From Gordonia asplenii (lineage in GTDB: Bacteria > Actinomycetota > Actinomycetes > Mycobacteriales > Mycobacteriaceae), in assembly GCF_012933505.1 (NCBI RefSeq), contig NZ_JABBNB010000016.1, forward strand, positions 62,001 to 126,000: 64,000 nt of DNA. The letters are read 5' to 3'. Numbering within the stretch: the stretch's first letter is position 1; each line of letters begins with the position of its first letter. This document shows positions 8,419 through 17,288 of the stretch, in pieces. Made by a program: the position numbers and the translations under genes. The notes beneath the pieces were generated by a model, which saw only the letters and a list, made by a program, of their open reading frames with translations, was not told the origin of the DNA and ran no database searches.

Positions 8419-9387
8419 ATGGCAGCAGAAGTACGTGGAAATCTCGACATCGAAGATGCGGGTTCGGTGCTCATCGCCCGCGTCGACGGCGGGCCGTTGG
8501 GTTTGTTCGGCAACGACATCGCCGAGCAACTCGACCGTCTCGTCGACCGGGCCGATGCGGACCCCAAGATTGGGGCGGTGGTGTTCACCGGTACGCACCC
8601 CGAACGGTTCGTGTCCCACGCGGAGGTCCGCTGGTTGCAAGAGGGGGGTGCGCGGGTCCCGTCGGTCGGCGTGCGTGGCGCGTCGGCCCTGGCGCGGGTG
8701 GCCCGCGGAGTGAACCGCGCCAGTGGCATGCAAGCCGCACTGGGCGACACGCCGCTGTGGCCCGCGGTTCAGCTAGAACGGGTGCATCAGACGTTCCTGA
8801 AGATGAACCGAAGCGGCGTCATCTTCATCGCCGCACTCAACGGATCCGCACTCGGACTGGGGGCCGAGTTCTCCTGGGCCAACGACCTTCGGGTGATGGC
8901 CGATGGCGACTTCGTCATCGGACAACCCGAAGTGTTGCTGGGCATCATGCCCGGCGGCGGTGGAACGCAACGGCTGCCGCGATTAGTCGGCAACCACAAG
9001 GCGCTCGTGGCGATCCTCTCCGGTAAGCCGTTCACCCCGTCCCAGGCGCTGGAGATCGGCGCGGTCGACGACGTGGTCGCCCCCGAGAAGGTCGTAGGGC
9101 GGGCGCTCGAACTCGCGCAATACCTCGGCTCGCGGCCCAAATCGTCCCGTGCCGCCATCAAGCGGGCGGTCTACTTCGGCGCCTCGGACTCCCTGGAGAA
9201 CGGACTGCACCTCGAACGTGCGGAGTTCCTGGCCACCGCACTGTCGCCGATCGGTCAGGAGTTGATGCTCGACTACATGGCCAACACCGAGTCGTCCGGC
9301 GAACTGCCGCTGTACCAGCCGGGTGTCTACGGGGAGGTCCTGCTCAGTGGCGACACCCGTGGCGCCGGCGCGAAGGGCGACCGCTGA
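8419..9387 (+). CDS. enoyl-CoA hydratase/isomerase (crotonase) family protein
   Basis: 322-residue crotonase-fold protein. Oxyanion-hole segments are ALNGSALGLGAEF (near residue 140) and GQPEVLLGIMPGGGGTQRL (near 175). A segment of about 60 residues between the first oxyanion strand and ALNGS is longer than in FadB-type hydratases. ACAAGGA precedes the ATG. It begins an operon with a hydrolase (1-bp TGATG overlap) and an acyl-CoA synthetase, so it acts on CoA esters, probably in ring opening or beta-oxidation. The exact reaction cannot be set from sequence. Confidence 0.88.
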   Translation: MAAEVRGNLDIEDAGSVLIARVDGGPLGLFGNDIAEQLDRLVDRADADPKIGAVVFTGTHPERFVSHAEVRWLQEGGARVPSVGVRGASALARVARGVNRASGMQAALGDTPLWPAVQLERVHQTFLKMNRSGVIFIAALNGSALGLGAEFSWANDLRVMADGDFVIGQPEVLLGIMPGGGGTQRLPRLVGNHKALVAILSGKPFTPSQALEIGAVDDVVAPEKVVGRALELAQYLGSRPKSSRAAIKRAVYFGASDSLENGLHLERAEFLATALSPIGQELMLDYMANTESSGELPLYQPGVYGEVLLSGDTRGAGAKGDR

Positions 9388-10295
9388 TGAACACACATTC
9401 CGTCACCCGACACGACGTTTCCTTCGATTCCGACGGTGATACCTGCGCCGCATGGCTGTTCACGCCCGACGGCGTCGAGCGCCCGCCAGTCGTCATTCTC
9501 GGCCACGGACTGGGCGCCACTCGGGAAATGCGTCTGGACGCGTTCGGTGAACGATTCGCCCAGGCCGGGGTGGCCGCGCTGGCCTTCACCTATCGGCATT
9601 TCGGTGACTCCAGCGGGAAGCCCCGGCAATTGCTTTCCATCAAGCGGCAACTTGCCGACTGGGATGCCGCGATCGCGCACGTCAAGACTCGCGGCGACGT
9701 CGACGGCAACCGGGTCGCGGTGTGGGGGAGTTCCTTCGGCGGCGGTCACGCGATCATCGTCGCCTCCCGGCATCCGGAACTGCGCGCCGCGATCGCGCAA
9801 TGCCCGTTCACCGACGGCTTGGCGTCGGCCCGCGCGCTGGGGCCGTTGGGCACGTTGAAGTTGCTTCCCGCGGTCGGCGCCGACGTCTTCGCCGCGGCTC
9901 GTGGACGAGATCCGAAGCTGTTGACGCTCGCCGGTCGACCCGGTGAACAGGCACTCATGAGCGCCCCGGACGCACTTCCCGGATATCTCGCGCTCGTGCC
10001 GGACGGGACGACGTTCGTCAACGAGGTCGCTGCACGGGTGGCTCCGACGATCACGTGGCATCGACCGGGGAAGGCGGCCCGCAAGGTCGACGTGCCGATC
10101 CTGTTCTGCATCTGCGACCACGATTCCGTTACGCCGCCCGCGCAGACTCTCGCCTACGCTTCGACCGCGCCGCGCGGAGAGATCAAGCGATACGACGCCG
10201 GTCATTTCGACATCTACCTCGGGGAACCGTTTGAGGCGGTCGTCGCTGATCAGACCGAGTTCCTCGTCCGGCACCTGCTCACCACCGAAGATTAG
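9387..10295 (+). CDS. alpha/beta hydrolase (dienelactone hydrolase/peptidase S9-like)
   Basis: 302-residue hydrolase with HGLGATREMRLD after the first strands, nucleophile GSSFGG near residue 116, acid in CDHDSV and His in DAGHFDIY. This pattern matches the UlaG-unrelated 'alpha/beta hydrolase, YcjY/Fsh-like' group rather than the trio at 706, 4765 and 22939. It is in the middle of a crotonase-hydrolase-CoA ligase operon, which suggests hydrolysis of an ester, lactone or thioester intermediate. Confidence 0.85.
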   Translation: MNTHSVTRHDVSFDSDGDTCAAWLFTPDGVERPPVVILGHGLGATREMRLDAFGERFAQAGVAALAFTYRHFGDSSGKPRQLLSIKRQLADWDAAIAHVKTRGDVDGNRVAVWGSSFGGGHAIIVASRHPELRAAIAQCPFTDGLASARALGPLGTLKLLPAVGADVFAAARGRDPKLLTLAGRPGEQALMSAPDALPGYLALVPDGTTFVNEVAARVAPTITWHRPGKAARKVDVPILFCICDHDSVTPPAQTLAYASTAPRGEIKRYDAGHFDIYLGEPFEAVVADQTEFLVRHLLTTED

Positions 10296-10302
10296 GACGG
10301 TC

Positions 10303-11760
10303 ATGCACTTCGCTCATCTCCCCGACGTTCGCGCGCAACGCGACCCCGACGGACCCGCGCTGGCCGACACGACCAACACCGTGTGCAACGTCGAACTCGC
10401 GGCGGCGGTCCATGCGGCGGCCGAGCAATTCGGCGAATTGGGCATCGGCGCGGGCGATGTCGTGGCGCTCAAGCTCATCAATCGGGTGGAGTTCGTCGTC
10501 GTGCTGTTCGCGGCCTGGCGCCTGGGTGCAGTCGTCACGCCGATCAATCCCGCGGCGACCGAGTCGGAGACGGCTCACCAACTCCGCGACTCGAGGGCAC
10601 GGCTGGTCGTCGTCGAACAGGACGGTTCGCCGATCGGGGGAATTCGCGCGTTAGCGGTCGATGATCTGCGGCGAACCGCTGTCGGCGCTCCCGCGCCCGC
10701 ACACGACGATCCTGCCGCCCTGGCGCTGCTCATCTACACCTCGGGAACCACCGGTGTGCCCAAGGGAGTGATGCTCGACCACGCCAACCTCGACGCGATG
10801 ACGCAGATGGGCGCACAGGCGTTGACGGTCACCGCGGCAGACCGCAGCCTGCTGATCTTGCCGCTCTTCCACGTCAACGGCATCGTCGTCAGCATCCTGA
10901 TGTCCCTTCGGGTCGGCGCAAGTGTCTTCATCGCCGATCGGTTCAACCCGACGACATTCTTCGACGTGATCGAACGGGAACGGCCGACCTTCTTCTCCGC
11001 CGTGCCCACCATTTACAGCATGCTGGCAGCACTCCCCGAGGAAGTTCGGCCGGACACCTCCGCCGTCCGGTTCGCACTCTGCGGCGCGGCTCCCGCGTCG
11101 GCCGACCTGCTGGTCCGGTTCGCCGATCGTTTCGGTTTTCCGCTGGTCGAGGCATACGGGCTGTCGGAGGGCACCTGTGGTACCACGACCAACCCCGTCG
11201 ACGGGTTACGCAAGCCGGGAACCGTGGGGCTGCCCTTTCCCGGTCAGGAGGTGCGGATCGTGGACTCCGCAGGGAACGAACTGCCGTCGGGCGAGGCAGG
11301 CGAGATCACCGTGCGTGGGCCGAATGTGATGCGCGGCTACCTCGGCAGACCGCAGGACACCGCCGCCGTGATCGTCGACGGTTGGCTGCGCACCGGCGAC
11401 GTCGGACGTCTCGATGAGGACGGCTACCTGAGTGTCGTCGGCCGATTCAAGGAGATGATCATCCGCGGCGGCGAGAACATCTATCCGAAGGAGATCGAGG
11501 ACGTCCTCGCCGCCGACCCCGATGTTCTCGAAGCCGCGGTCGTCGGTGTGGCCGACGAGAAGTGGGGTGAAGTGGTCGTCGCCTTCGTGCAGGCGCGTGC
11601 GGGTGCGGAGCTGAACGTGGCCGCGCTCGAGGAGCGCTGCAAGCAGCACCTGAGCGGCTTCAAACGACCGTCAGCGATTCATGTCCTGAGCGTTCTGCCG
11701 AAGAACGCCGTCGGGAAGCTCGACAAGAAGGCACTGCGGGGCATTGGCAGCGGGCGCTAG
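10303..11760 (+). CDS. AMP-forming acyl-CoA synthetase (FadD-like)
   Basis: 485-residue adenylating enzyme. In order it has the P-loop YTSGTTGVPKG (near 155), [27 protein letters not shown] and the C-terminal catalytic Lys in PKNAVGKLDKKAL. It activates a carboxylic acid to its CoA ester with ATP. At about 485 residues it is shorter than membrane-associated long-chain FadDs and fits a medium-chain or cyclic-acid ligase. ATG 10303 is preceded by AGGA and follows the hydrolase stop by 7 bp. It is the last gene of this operon. Confidence 0.92.
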   Translation: MHFAHLPDVRAQRDPDGPALADTTNTVCNVELAAAVHAAAEQFGELGIGAGDVVALKLINRVEFVVVLFAAWRLGAVVTPINPAATESETAHQLRDSRARLVVVEQDGSPIGGIRALAVDDLRRTAVGAPAPAHDDPAALALLIYTSGTTGVPKGVMLDHANLDAMTQMGAQALTVTAADRSLLILPLFHVNGIVVSILMSLRVGASVFIADRFNPTTFFDVIERERPTFFSAVPTIYSMLAALPEEVRPDTSAVRFALCGAAPASADLLVRFADRFGFPLVEAYGLSEGTCGTTTNPVDGLRKPGTVGLPFPGQEVRIVDSAGNELPSGEAGEITVRGPNVMRGYLGRPQDTAAVIVDGWLRTGDVGRLDEDGYLSVVGRFKEMIIRGGENIYPKEIEDVLAADPDVLEAAVVGVADEKWGEVVVAFVQARAGAELNVAALEERCKQHLSGFKRPSAIHVLSVLPKNAVGKLDKKALRGIGSGR

Positions 11761-12059
11761 CAAGCGCCGATCCCGTCTTTCGGCAAGTGTCCGAGCCATG
11801 TCGCGAGGCGACTCTACCGCCGCAACCCATGTCGGCGTCGAGTACCCGGCGAGACGTGAACTCGCGTCCCCTTCGCGGCGATCCGAGGGCAATCTGCCGT
11901 TTCGCGCGGCCGTTCATCTCGCGGTTCGATTGTCGTAATCATCTTCAGCCGCACCCACCAGGTGCATTCGGCGGTCGCGCTGATGTCGCAGTGCTGGTCA
12001 GCCGCGACTCATCGAATTACGTTGTCTCACCTTGGTTTCGACACGCTCGCCGCTAACGC
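11761..12059. other. gene-poor spacer ending in half of a dispersed repeat
   Basis: I see no credible coding frame from 11761 to 12033. 12034-12059 is the left half of a dispersed repeat (GTTTCGACACGC...). It is interrupted at 12060 by the IS element; the right half resumes at 13554. Confidence 0.6.
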
Positions 12060-13553
12060 CAATGCCGCGCAGTTAAGGTCCGTGGGCTGTTGTCAAGGGG
12101 GTGGTGATGGTGATTTGTGTGTGGTGGTTGGTGCGGTCGATGGGGCCTTTGGCGCGGTGTTTGGAGATGGCGCGTTTGACTACGCGGGGGCTGGATCGGG
12201 ATCGTCGTGGGGGTAGGGGCCGGGCGAGGATCGCTGCTGCGATGTGGCTGATGATGGTGTTTTCGATTGCGTTGCAGGAGTGGATGATTCGGTCGCGGGC
12301 GGTGTTGAGTGCGATGCTGAAGCTGGCCCGGTCCGGGGCGATGCCGGCAGGCTGGACGGCGTCGGCGATGGCCAGTCGCAGCGCCTGATAGGTGGCCAGT
12401 AGGGCGTAGAGTTCCTGCTCGACCCCCGCCGGGGTGCGGGCGCGCAGCACCCGACCGTGCAGGAGCGTCGATTTCAGTTCCAGGTAGGTCGTCTCAATTT
12501 CCCAACGCTGGTGGTAAAGCTCGACGAGGTCTGCCGCCGGGTACCGGTCCGGGTCGAGCAAGGAGGTCAGCAGCCGGTAGTGGCCGGTCTTGACCAGGAT
12601 GCCGGTGTTGGTGTCGTAGACGTCGATGGTGGCGTCGATGACCCGCAGAGTGACCGAGCCGATGCGGGTGAGCCAGGTCCCGTCGGCACAGCGGCCGATC
12701 AGGGCGGGTTTGCGGGTGCTGCTGGCCCGGATCAGCAGATCGGCGTGGCTGCCGAGGATGATCGCCTGGTACACCCCCTGCGAGTCGTAGGCACGGTCAC
12801 CCAACACCAGCATCCCCGACCGCAGGGACCGGAAAAGTTGTGTCGCATACCGGATTTCACCGTCACTGTCGGGTCCGAAGGTGACGTCGAGCAGGGTGCG
12901 GGTCCCGCAGGCCACCAACGCCGCCACCCGCATGATCGGATAGCTGGCACCGCCATGGGTGCCTTTGACATGCCGGTAACAGGGGCGGTTGGCCTCACTG
13001 TCGGGAACGACCAGGGTGGTGCCGTCGATCGCGCAGACGACCAACCCGTGCCACCGGTGCGCACCGCCGGTATCACCGGCGAGTACCTCGAACAGGGCCC
13101 GCAACGGTCGCGGGCCGACCCGGCGGCGGGCCTGGCTCAACGCCGAACTGCCCGGCCAGTGGCACCCGCGCAGGCCCGCGGTCAACCGGGCCCACACCTG
13201 CTCGTAGCCCACATCGGCGAACAAGGGTGCTGCCAACAGTAGATACACCACCACCCGAGACGGCAACCGCCGCAACCGCGACTGGGTTGCGCCGGTGTCG
13301 GACAAGACCGCATCAACCATCTCCACCGGCACGATCGCCGTCAACTCCCCCAGATGCGCGGGCCCGAATGGATCAAGAAGAGTCCCACCACCATTCGGTG
13401 ACAGACTGAACAGGCAACGGGACTCCCAAGGGCTCGAGGATCGTCTTTGGCGGACAATCCATCGAAACCCCGAGTCCCGTTGCCCCACCACGCGACACGC
13501 CGACAACGCACACACTTGACACACCCCACCCACCCCTTAACTGCGCGGCATTG
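12060..13553 (-). mobile_element. IS4-family insertion sequence, 1494 bp, complete
   Basis: Perfect 19-bp terminal inverted repeats lie at 12060-12078 (CAATGCCGCGCAGTTAAGG) and 13535-13553. The flanking sequence CCGCTAACGC is present exactly at 12050-12059 and 13554-13563, a 10-bp target duplication (11 bp if one base of the end is counted differently). It carries one transposase gene spanning almost the whole element. Perfect ends and duplication imply a recent insertion. The target was the centre of a dispersed intergenic repeat. Confidence 0.95.
12073..13533 (-). CDS. IS4-family transposase
   Basis: DDE transposase of up to 486 residues. The first Asp is in AIDGTTLVVPDS, the second in VLGDRAYDS, and the Glu lies in YHQRWEIETTYLELKSTL, the Y-(2)-R-(3)-E-(6)-K signature of the IS4 family. 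The stop codon lies inside the left terminal inverted repeat. A GTG at 13533 gives the longest form; the conserved part starts near residue 50, so an internal start is possible. The frame is intact and nothing suggests inactivation. Confidence 0.92.
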   Translation of the reverse strand: MGGVCQVCALSACRVVGQRDSGFRWIVRQRRSSSPWESRCLFSLSPNGGGTLLDPFGPAHLGELTAIVPVEMVDAVLSDTGATQSRLRRLPSRVVVYLLLAAPLFADVGYEQVWARLTAGLRGCHWPGSSALSQARRRVGPRPLRALFEVLAGDTGGAHRWHGLVVCAIDGTTLVVPDSEANRPCYRHVKGTHGGASYPIMRVAALVACGTRTLLDVTFGPDSDGEIRYATQLFRSLRSGMLVLGDRAYDSQGVYQAIILGSHADLLIRASSTRKPALIGRCADGTWLTRIGSVTLRVIDATIDVYDTNTGILVKTGHYRLLTSLLDPDRYPAADLVELYHQRWEIETTYLELKSTLLHGRVLRARTPAGVEQELYALLATYQALRLAIADAVQPAGIAPDRASFSIALNTARDRIIHSCNAIENTIISHIAAAILARPLPPRRSRSSPRVVKRAISKHRAKGPIDRTNHHTQITITTPLTTAHGP

Positions 13554-13563
13554 CCGCTAACGC

Positions 13564-13717
13564 TCCTCACGGCTCAACCAGCGGAGCGGGCCTACCGTCG
13601 GTGGAGCCAAGTTCAACCAGCGGAGGGGGCTGCCGTCGGTGAATCCAGGCTCAACCAGCGGACGATGGGGGCCGTTGTCGGCGAAGTATGGGGTCTCGGC
13701 TACCCGTTGGAATAATA
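13564..13717. repeat. right half of the interrupted repeat plus two partial copies
   Basis: 13554-13583 continues the repeat split by the IS (CGCTCCTCACGGCTCAACC). Two shorter copies of the TCAACCAGCGGA end follow at about 13606-13660, each followed by a similar GGGG-CCGTCGGTG phrase. No gene is visible. Confidence 0.6.
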
Positions 13718-13749
13718 AGTGACTTAACTCAGTTATGAGTGTAGTCACT
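13718..13749. promoter_or_regulatory. palindromic operator upstream of the second OYE gene
   Basis: Outer arms AGTGACT and AGTCACT enclose inner arms ACTCA-gtta-TGAGT. The same inner palindrome and the following AGTCACTAA occur at 21853-21884 upstream of the MDR gene at 21914. A shared TetR, probably the one at 23839-24468, is the likely ligand. The site lies about 75-105 bp upstream of the ATG at 13826. Confidence 0.75.
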
Positions 13750-13825
13750 AAGGTAACGCGATTGCAGACTCTGCCCGTGCTACTTGTGACAGCCCGTTGG
13801 CCCGATCGCAAAGGATTACCCTGTT

Positions 13826-14905
13826 ATGACGTCCCTAAGTTCTGTGTGGCAGCCGTTCACGCTCGGTCGAATCGAACTTTCGCACCGCCTCGCATTGGCT
13901 CCGATGACCCGCAACCGGGCCGATCCCGACGGCACACCCGGAGAACTCGCGGCCGAGTATTACAGTCAGCGGGCGTCCCTGGGACTTCTGATCACCGAGG
14001 GCACCCAGCCGTCCGCGGACGGTCAGGGGTATCTGAACACGCCGGGCATCTATACCCCCGAGCAGGTGGCAGGATGGGCCCGGGTCGCCGACGCCGTGCA
14101 CGACAAGGGCGGGCACCTCTTCGTCCAGCTGATGCACGTGGGCCGTATCGCCCATCCCGACAACACTCCGCATCACCGTCAGCCGGTCGCGCCGTCGGCG
14201 ATCTCCGCCGAGCAGGATATGTTCACCGCGGAAGGACCCAAGAAGACCCCTGTTCCGCGGGCGCTGAGCACTGCCGAGGTACAGAACGTCGTCGGCGAGT
14301 TTCGTCATGCGGCAGTGTCGGCGATTGCGGCAGGTGCGGACGGGGTGGAAATCCACGCCGCGAACGGCTACTTGCTTCACCAGTTCCTCGCACCGAACGC
14401 CAACCAACGCACCGATCAGTACGGTGGCTCCCTCGAAAACAGGGCACGCTTCGTTATCGAGGTCGCGCGCGCCGTTGCGGAGGAGATCGGCGCGGATCGC
14501 ACCGGGATCCGTATCTCGCCGGCCGTTCCGCTCGGCGCGCTCGACGAAGGCGACGCCGTCGCCGTACGCGCTCAATACCGATATCTCGTGGCCGAGCTCG
14601 CCAAGCTGAACCTGGTCTACTTGCACGTCCACCATCTCGGCGATGACGAACTCCTCACCTCGTTGCGCGAGGCCTGGCCGAACGCGATGCTCGTCGTCCG
14701 ATTGGGGCGCGAGCGCGACGGCATCACCGCGGACATCGACGCCGGACTCGCCGACGTCGCGCCTCTCGGACGATTCGCGCTTGCGAATCCGGACGTCGTC
14801 GAGCGTCTGCGAACCGACGGGCCGCTGAATGATCTCGACCCCGAAACTCTCTACTCCGGGGGCGGCCACGGGTACATCGACTACCCGCTCCTGGCCCAGG
14901 CATGA
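13826..14905 (+). CDS. Old Yellow Enzyme-type ene-reductase (NemA/XenB-like)
   Basis: 359-residue FMN ene-reductase of the classical OYE class. LAPMTRNRA carries the flavin-tuning Thr, QLMHVGR follows, and the substrate pair His/Asn is in IHAANGYLLHQFL, then NQRTDQYGGSLENR. The active site (His/Asn) thus differs from the His/His pair of the OYE at 2631, so the two probably take different enones. It is co-transcribed with the aldo/keto reductase gene. The promoter carries the operator at 13718-13749. Confidence 0.93.
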   Translation: MTSLSSVWQPFTLGRIELSHRLALAPMTRNRADPDGTPGELAAEYYSQRASLGLLITEGTQPSADGQGYLNTPGIYTPEQVAGWARVADAVHDKGGHLFVQLMHVGRIAHPDNTPHHRQPVAPSAISAEQDMFTAEGPKKTPVPRALSTAEVQNVVGEFRHAAVSAIAAGADGVEIHAANGYLLHQFLAPNANQRTDQYGGSLENRARFVIEVARAVAEEIGADRTGIRISPAVPLGALDEGDAVAVRAQYRYLVAELAKLNLVYLHVHHLGDDELLTSLREAWPNAMLVVRLGRERDGITADIDAGLADVAPLGRFALANPDVVERLRTDGPLNDLDPETLYSGGGHGYIDYPLLAQA

Positions 14906-14943
14906 ACCTGAACTCCGACATTCGACCCAAAGGATTGACCACC

Positions 14944-15999
14944 ATGCGATATCGCACTCTCGGCCGCAACAACGGACTTCGTGTGTCCGAGTTCGCACTC
15001 GGAGCCGGAAACTTCGGAACCCGATGGGGGACCGGCGCCGAACCGAAGCAGGCCCGCGAACTGTATGACGCATTCGTCGCCGCTGGCGGCAACTTCATCG
15101 ACACCGCCGATACCTACCAGTTCGGTGAATCAGAGGAACTCATCGGGCAGTTCGTGGCCGCCGACCGCGATGACATCGTGCTTGCCACCAAGTTCAGCGT
15201 CGGCGCACAACCGGGCGGGGGCATTTCACGCACCGGGAATGGCCGCAAGAACCTCCGCATGGCAGTGGAGGCCAGCCTGCGCCGGTTGAACACCGACTAC
15301 ATCGACCTGCTGTGGGTGCACTATCCCGACGCGCTGACTCCCGTCGAGGAACTGTTGCGAGCCATGGATGACCTCGTTCGCGAGGGCAAGATCCTCTACA
15401 CCGGATTCTCCAACTTTCCGGCGTGGCGGGTGTCCCGGGCGGCGACTCTGGCCGAGGTTCGCGGCTGGTCGCCGGTGTCGGCGATCCAGGTCGAGTACAG
15501 CCTCGTCGAGCGTTCCGCGGATCGAGAACTGCTGCCGATGGCCGAGGCGCTCGGCCTCGGTGCGCTGCTGTGGTCCCCGCTCGGCGGCGGGCTGCTCACC
15601 GGCAAGTACCGCGCAAGCGACGAAGGCCGACTCACGTCGCTGAAAACGTTGGTGCACACCGAGTCCACCGACCAGAAGGCGACTGTGATCGACGCTGTCC
15701 TGGCCACCGCGGAGCAATTCGGTCGCCCACCCGCGCAGATCGCGATCGCGTGGCTGCGCGAGCGAGCTCGTCGGTCGGCCACCTCGGTGATCCCCATCAT
15801 CGGTCCGCGCACTACCAAGCAACTCGCCGACTATCTTGGCGCACTGACCGTCGAGTTGCCAGACGATACCTATCGTCACCTCGAGCAAATCAGTGCACCT
15901 TCCCTCGGTATTCCGCACGAGGCCAATGCCGTCGCCGTCAACGGGCTTCAAGGCGGACATGCCGAATCGTTCGAACCTCGACGCACCCCCGTCGCCTGA
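14944..15999 (+). CDS. aldo/keto reductase
   Basis: 351-residue NADPH-dependent AKR, YghZ/voltage-channel-beta-like branch. The catalytic tetrad is visible as Asp/Tyr in DTADTYQFGES, Lys in LATKFSV and His in LLWVHYPD. The C-terminal cofactor region is VIPIIGPRTTKQ. An ATG at 14902 overlaps the OYE stop (ATGA) and would add 14 residues. I favour 14944 because AAAGGA lies at 14930-14935 and the family starts at MRYRTLG. It probably reduces a ketone or aldehyde made by the OYE step. Confidence 0.9.
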   Translation: MRYRTLGRNNGLRVSEFALGAGNFGTRWGTGAEPKQARELYDAFVAAGGNFIDTADTYQFGESEELIGQFVAADRDDIVLATKFSVGAQPGGGISRTGNGRKNLRMAVEASLRRLNTDYIDLLWVHYPDALTPVEELLRAMDDLVREGKILYTGFSNFPAWRVSRAATLAEVRGWSPVSAIQVEYSLVERSADRELLPMAEALGLGALLWSPLGGGLLTGKYRASDEGRLTSLKTLVHTESTDQKATVIDAVLATAEQFGRPPAQIAIAWLRERARRSATSVIPIIGPRTTKQLADYLGALTVELPDDTYRHLEQISAPSLGIPHEANAVAVNGLQGGHAESFEPRRTPVA

Positions 16000-16043
16000 C
16001 GAACCGAAGCCGGCCCAACCGGAGCCCATCGGTGACGTAGCGG

Positions 16044-16080
16044 TGTGGCTCGCACGGTCGATTCGACCACGCGAGCCACA
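16044..16080. terminator. hairpin between convergent genes
   Basis: The 10-bp arms TGTGGCTCGC and GCGAGCCACA enclose a second stem GGTCG-att-CGACC. There is no T-run. It lies between the aldo/keto reductase (plus) and alcohol dehydrogenase (minus) genes and could terminate both. Nothing else is seen in 16000-16238. Confidence 0.55.
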
Positions 16081-16238
16081 TCGCAATCAGATCGCTACAC
16101 CAACCTCAGCCGACAGACTCGCCGCAGCGGCTGCCGGCTGGTCTCGTCGACGTCCGGCTCCGATCATCCTGTTTTGATCGCGCCTCACTCGGGGCGCGGC
16201 GTTTCCGCACGGCCCGTCATCACGTTGATCGGTGGCCC

Positions 16239-17288
16239 TCACCGCAGTGAACCGGTATCGATGACGAATCGGTACCGTACGTCGCTCGCCAGTACCCGCG
16301 CATAGGCTTCGTTGATGTAATCCGGCGCGATGACCTCGATTTCTGCGGCGATCCCGTGCGCGCCGCAGAAGTCGAGCATCTCCTGCGTCTCGGCGATCCC
16401 GCCCATCAGTGAGCCGGTCACGCTGCGCCTGCCCACCGCGAGCGGAAAGGCCGGAACCTCCAAGGCGTGCGCCGGCATCCCTAGTTCGATCAGAGTGCCA
16501 CCTACCTGCAACAATTCGAGAAACCGGCCGAGTTCCAATTTGGCCGACACGGTGTTCAAGATGATGTCGAAACGGCCGGCGAGCGACGAAAACATCTCCG
16601 GATCACTCGTGGCGTAGTAACTGTCGGCGCCGAGCCGCAGGCCGTCGGCCCGCTTCTTCAACGATTGACTCAGCACCGACACGTCGGCACCCATCGCCTT
16701 GGCGAACTTGACCGCAAGGTGGCCCAGACCACCCAGGCCGATGATCGCCACCCTGCTGTCCGGTCCCACCCGCCACCGACGCAGCGGCGAGTACACGGTG
16801 ACTCCCGCGCACAGGAGCGGAGCGGCCGCGTCGAGCGCAACGCTGTCCGGAATGCGGAGCAGATAGTTCTCGTCGACGACGATGCTCCCGCTATAGCCGC
16901 CGAAGGTGGGTTCGCCGTCCTTCCCGATTGAGTTGTACGTGAGAACCATCCCGGATCCGGTGCAGTACTGCTCGGAACCCGCCAAACAGTTGGGGCACTC
17001 ACGGCACGAATCGACGAAGCAACCGACACCCACGCGGTCGTCTATGGCGTACCTGGTGACCGCGTGGCCGACTTCGGTAACGATACCGGCGATCTCGTGT
17101 CCGGGAACCACCGGATACTCGACGGGTCCCCATTCGCCCTTGACGATGTGGATATCGGTGTGACAGATGCCGGCGAAGTAGATGTCGAGCCGAACATCGT
17201 TGGGGCCCAACGCGCGACGCGTCACGCTGGTCCGACTCAGCGGAGCCGACGCGGACGTGGCGGCGTAGGCGGAAGTAGTGGTGGTCAA
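16239..17288 (-). CDS. zinc-dependent alcohol dehydrogenase (AdhC/YahK-like)
   Basis: 349-residue MDR with both zinc sites: catalytic Cys in [10 protein letters not shown] and His/Glu in GHEIAG, and the structural cysteine lobe [15 protein letters not shown]. The Rossmann motif is [17 protein letters not shown]. The start is TTG 17288, with AGGAG 7 nt upstream; TTGA overlaps the stop of the preceding gene. A longer frame to 17630 is antisense-like and rejected. This branch is typically NADP-dependent and acts on aldehydes and primary alcohols. It is second in a two-gene operon downstream of the AraC-type operator at 18511-18548. Confidence 0.9.
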   Translation of the reverse strand: MTTTTSAYAATSASAPLSRTSVTRRALGPNDVRLDIYFAGICHTDIHIVKGEWGPVEYPVVPGHEIAGIVTEVGHAVTRYAIDDRVGVGCFVDSCRECPNCLAGSEQYCTGSGMVLTYNSIGKDGEPTFGGYSGSIVVDENYLLRIPDSVALDAAAPLLCAGVTVYSPLRRWRVGPDSRVAIIGLGGLGHLAVKFAKAMGADVSVLSQSLKKRADGLRLGADSYYATSDPEMFSSLAGRFDIILNTVSAKLELGRFLELLQVGGTLIELGMPAHALEVPAFPLAVGRRSVTGSLMGGIAETQEMLDFCGAHGIAAEIEVIAPDYINEAYARVLASDVRYRFVIDTGSLR

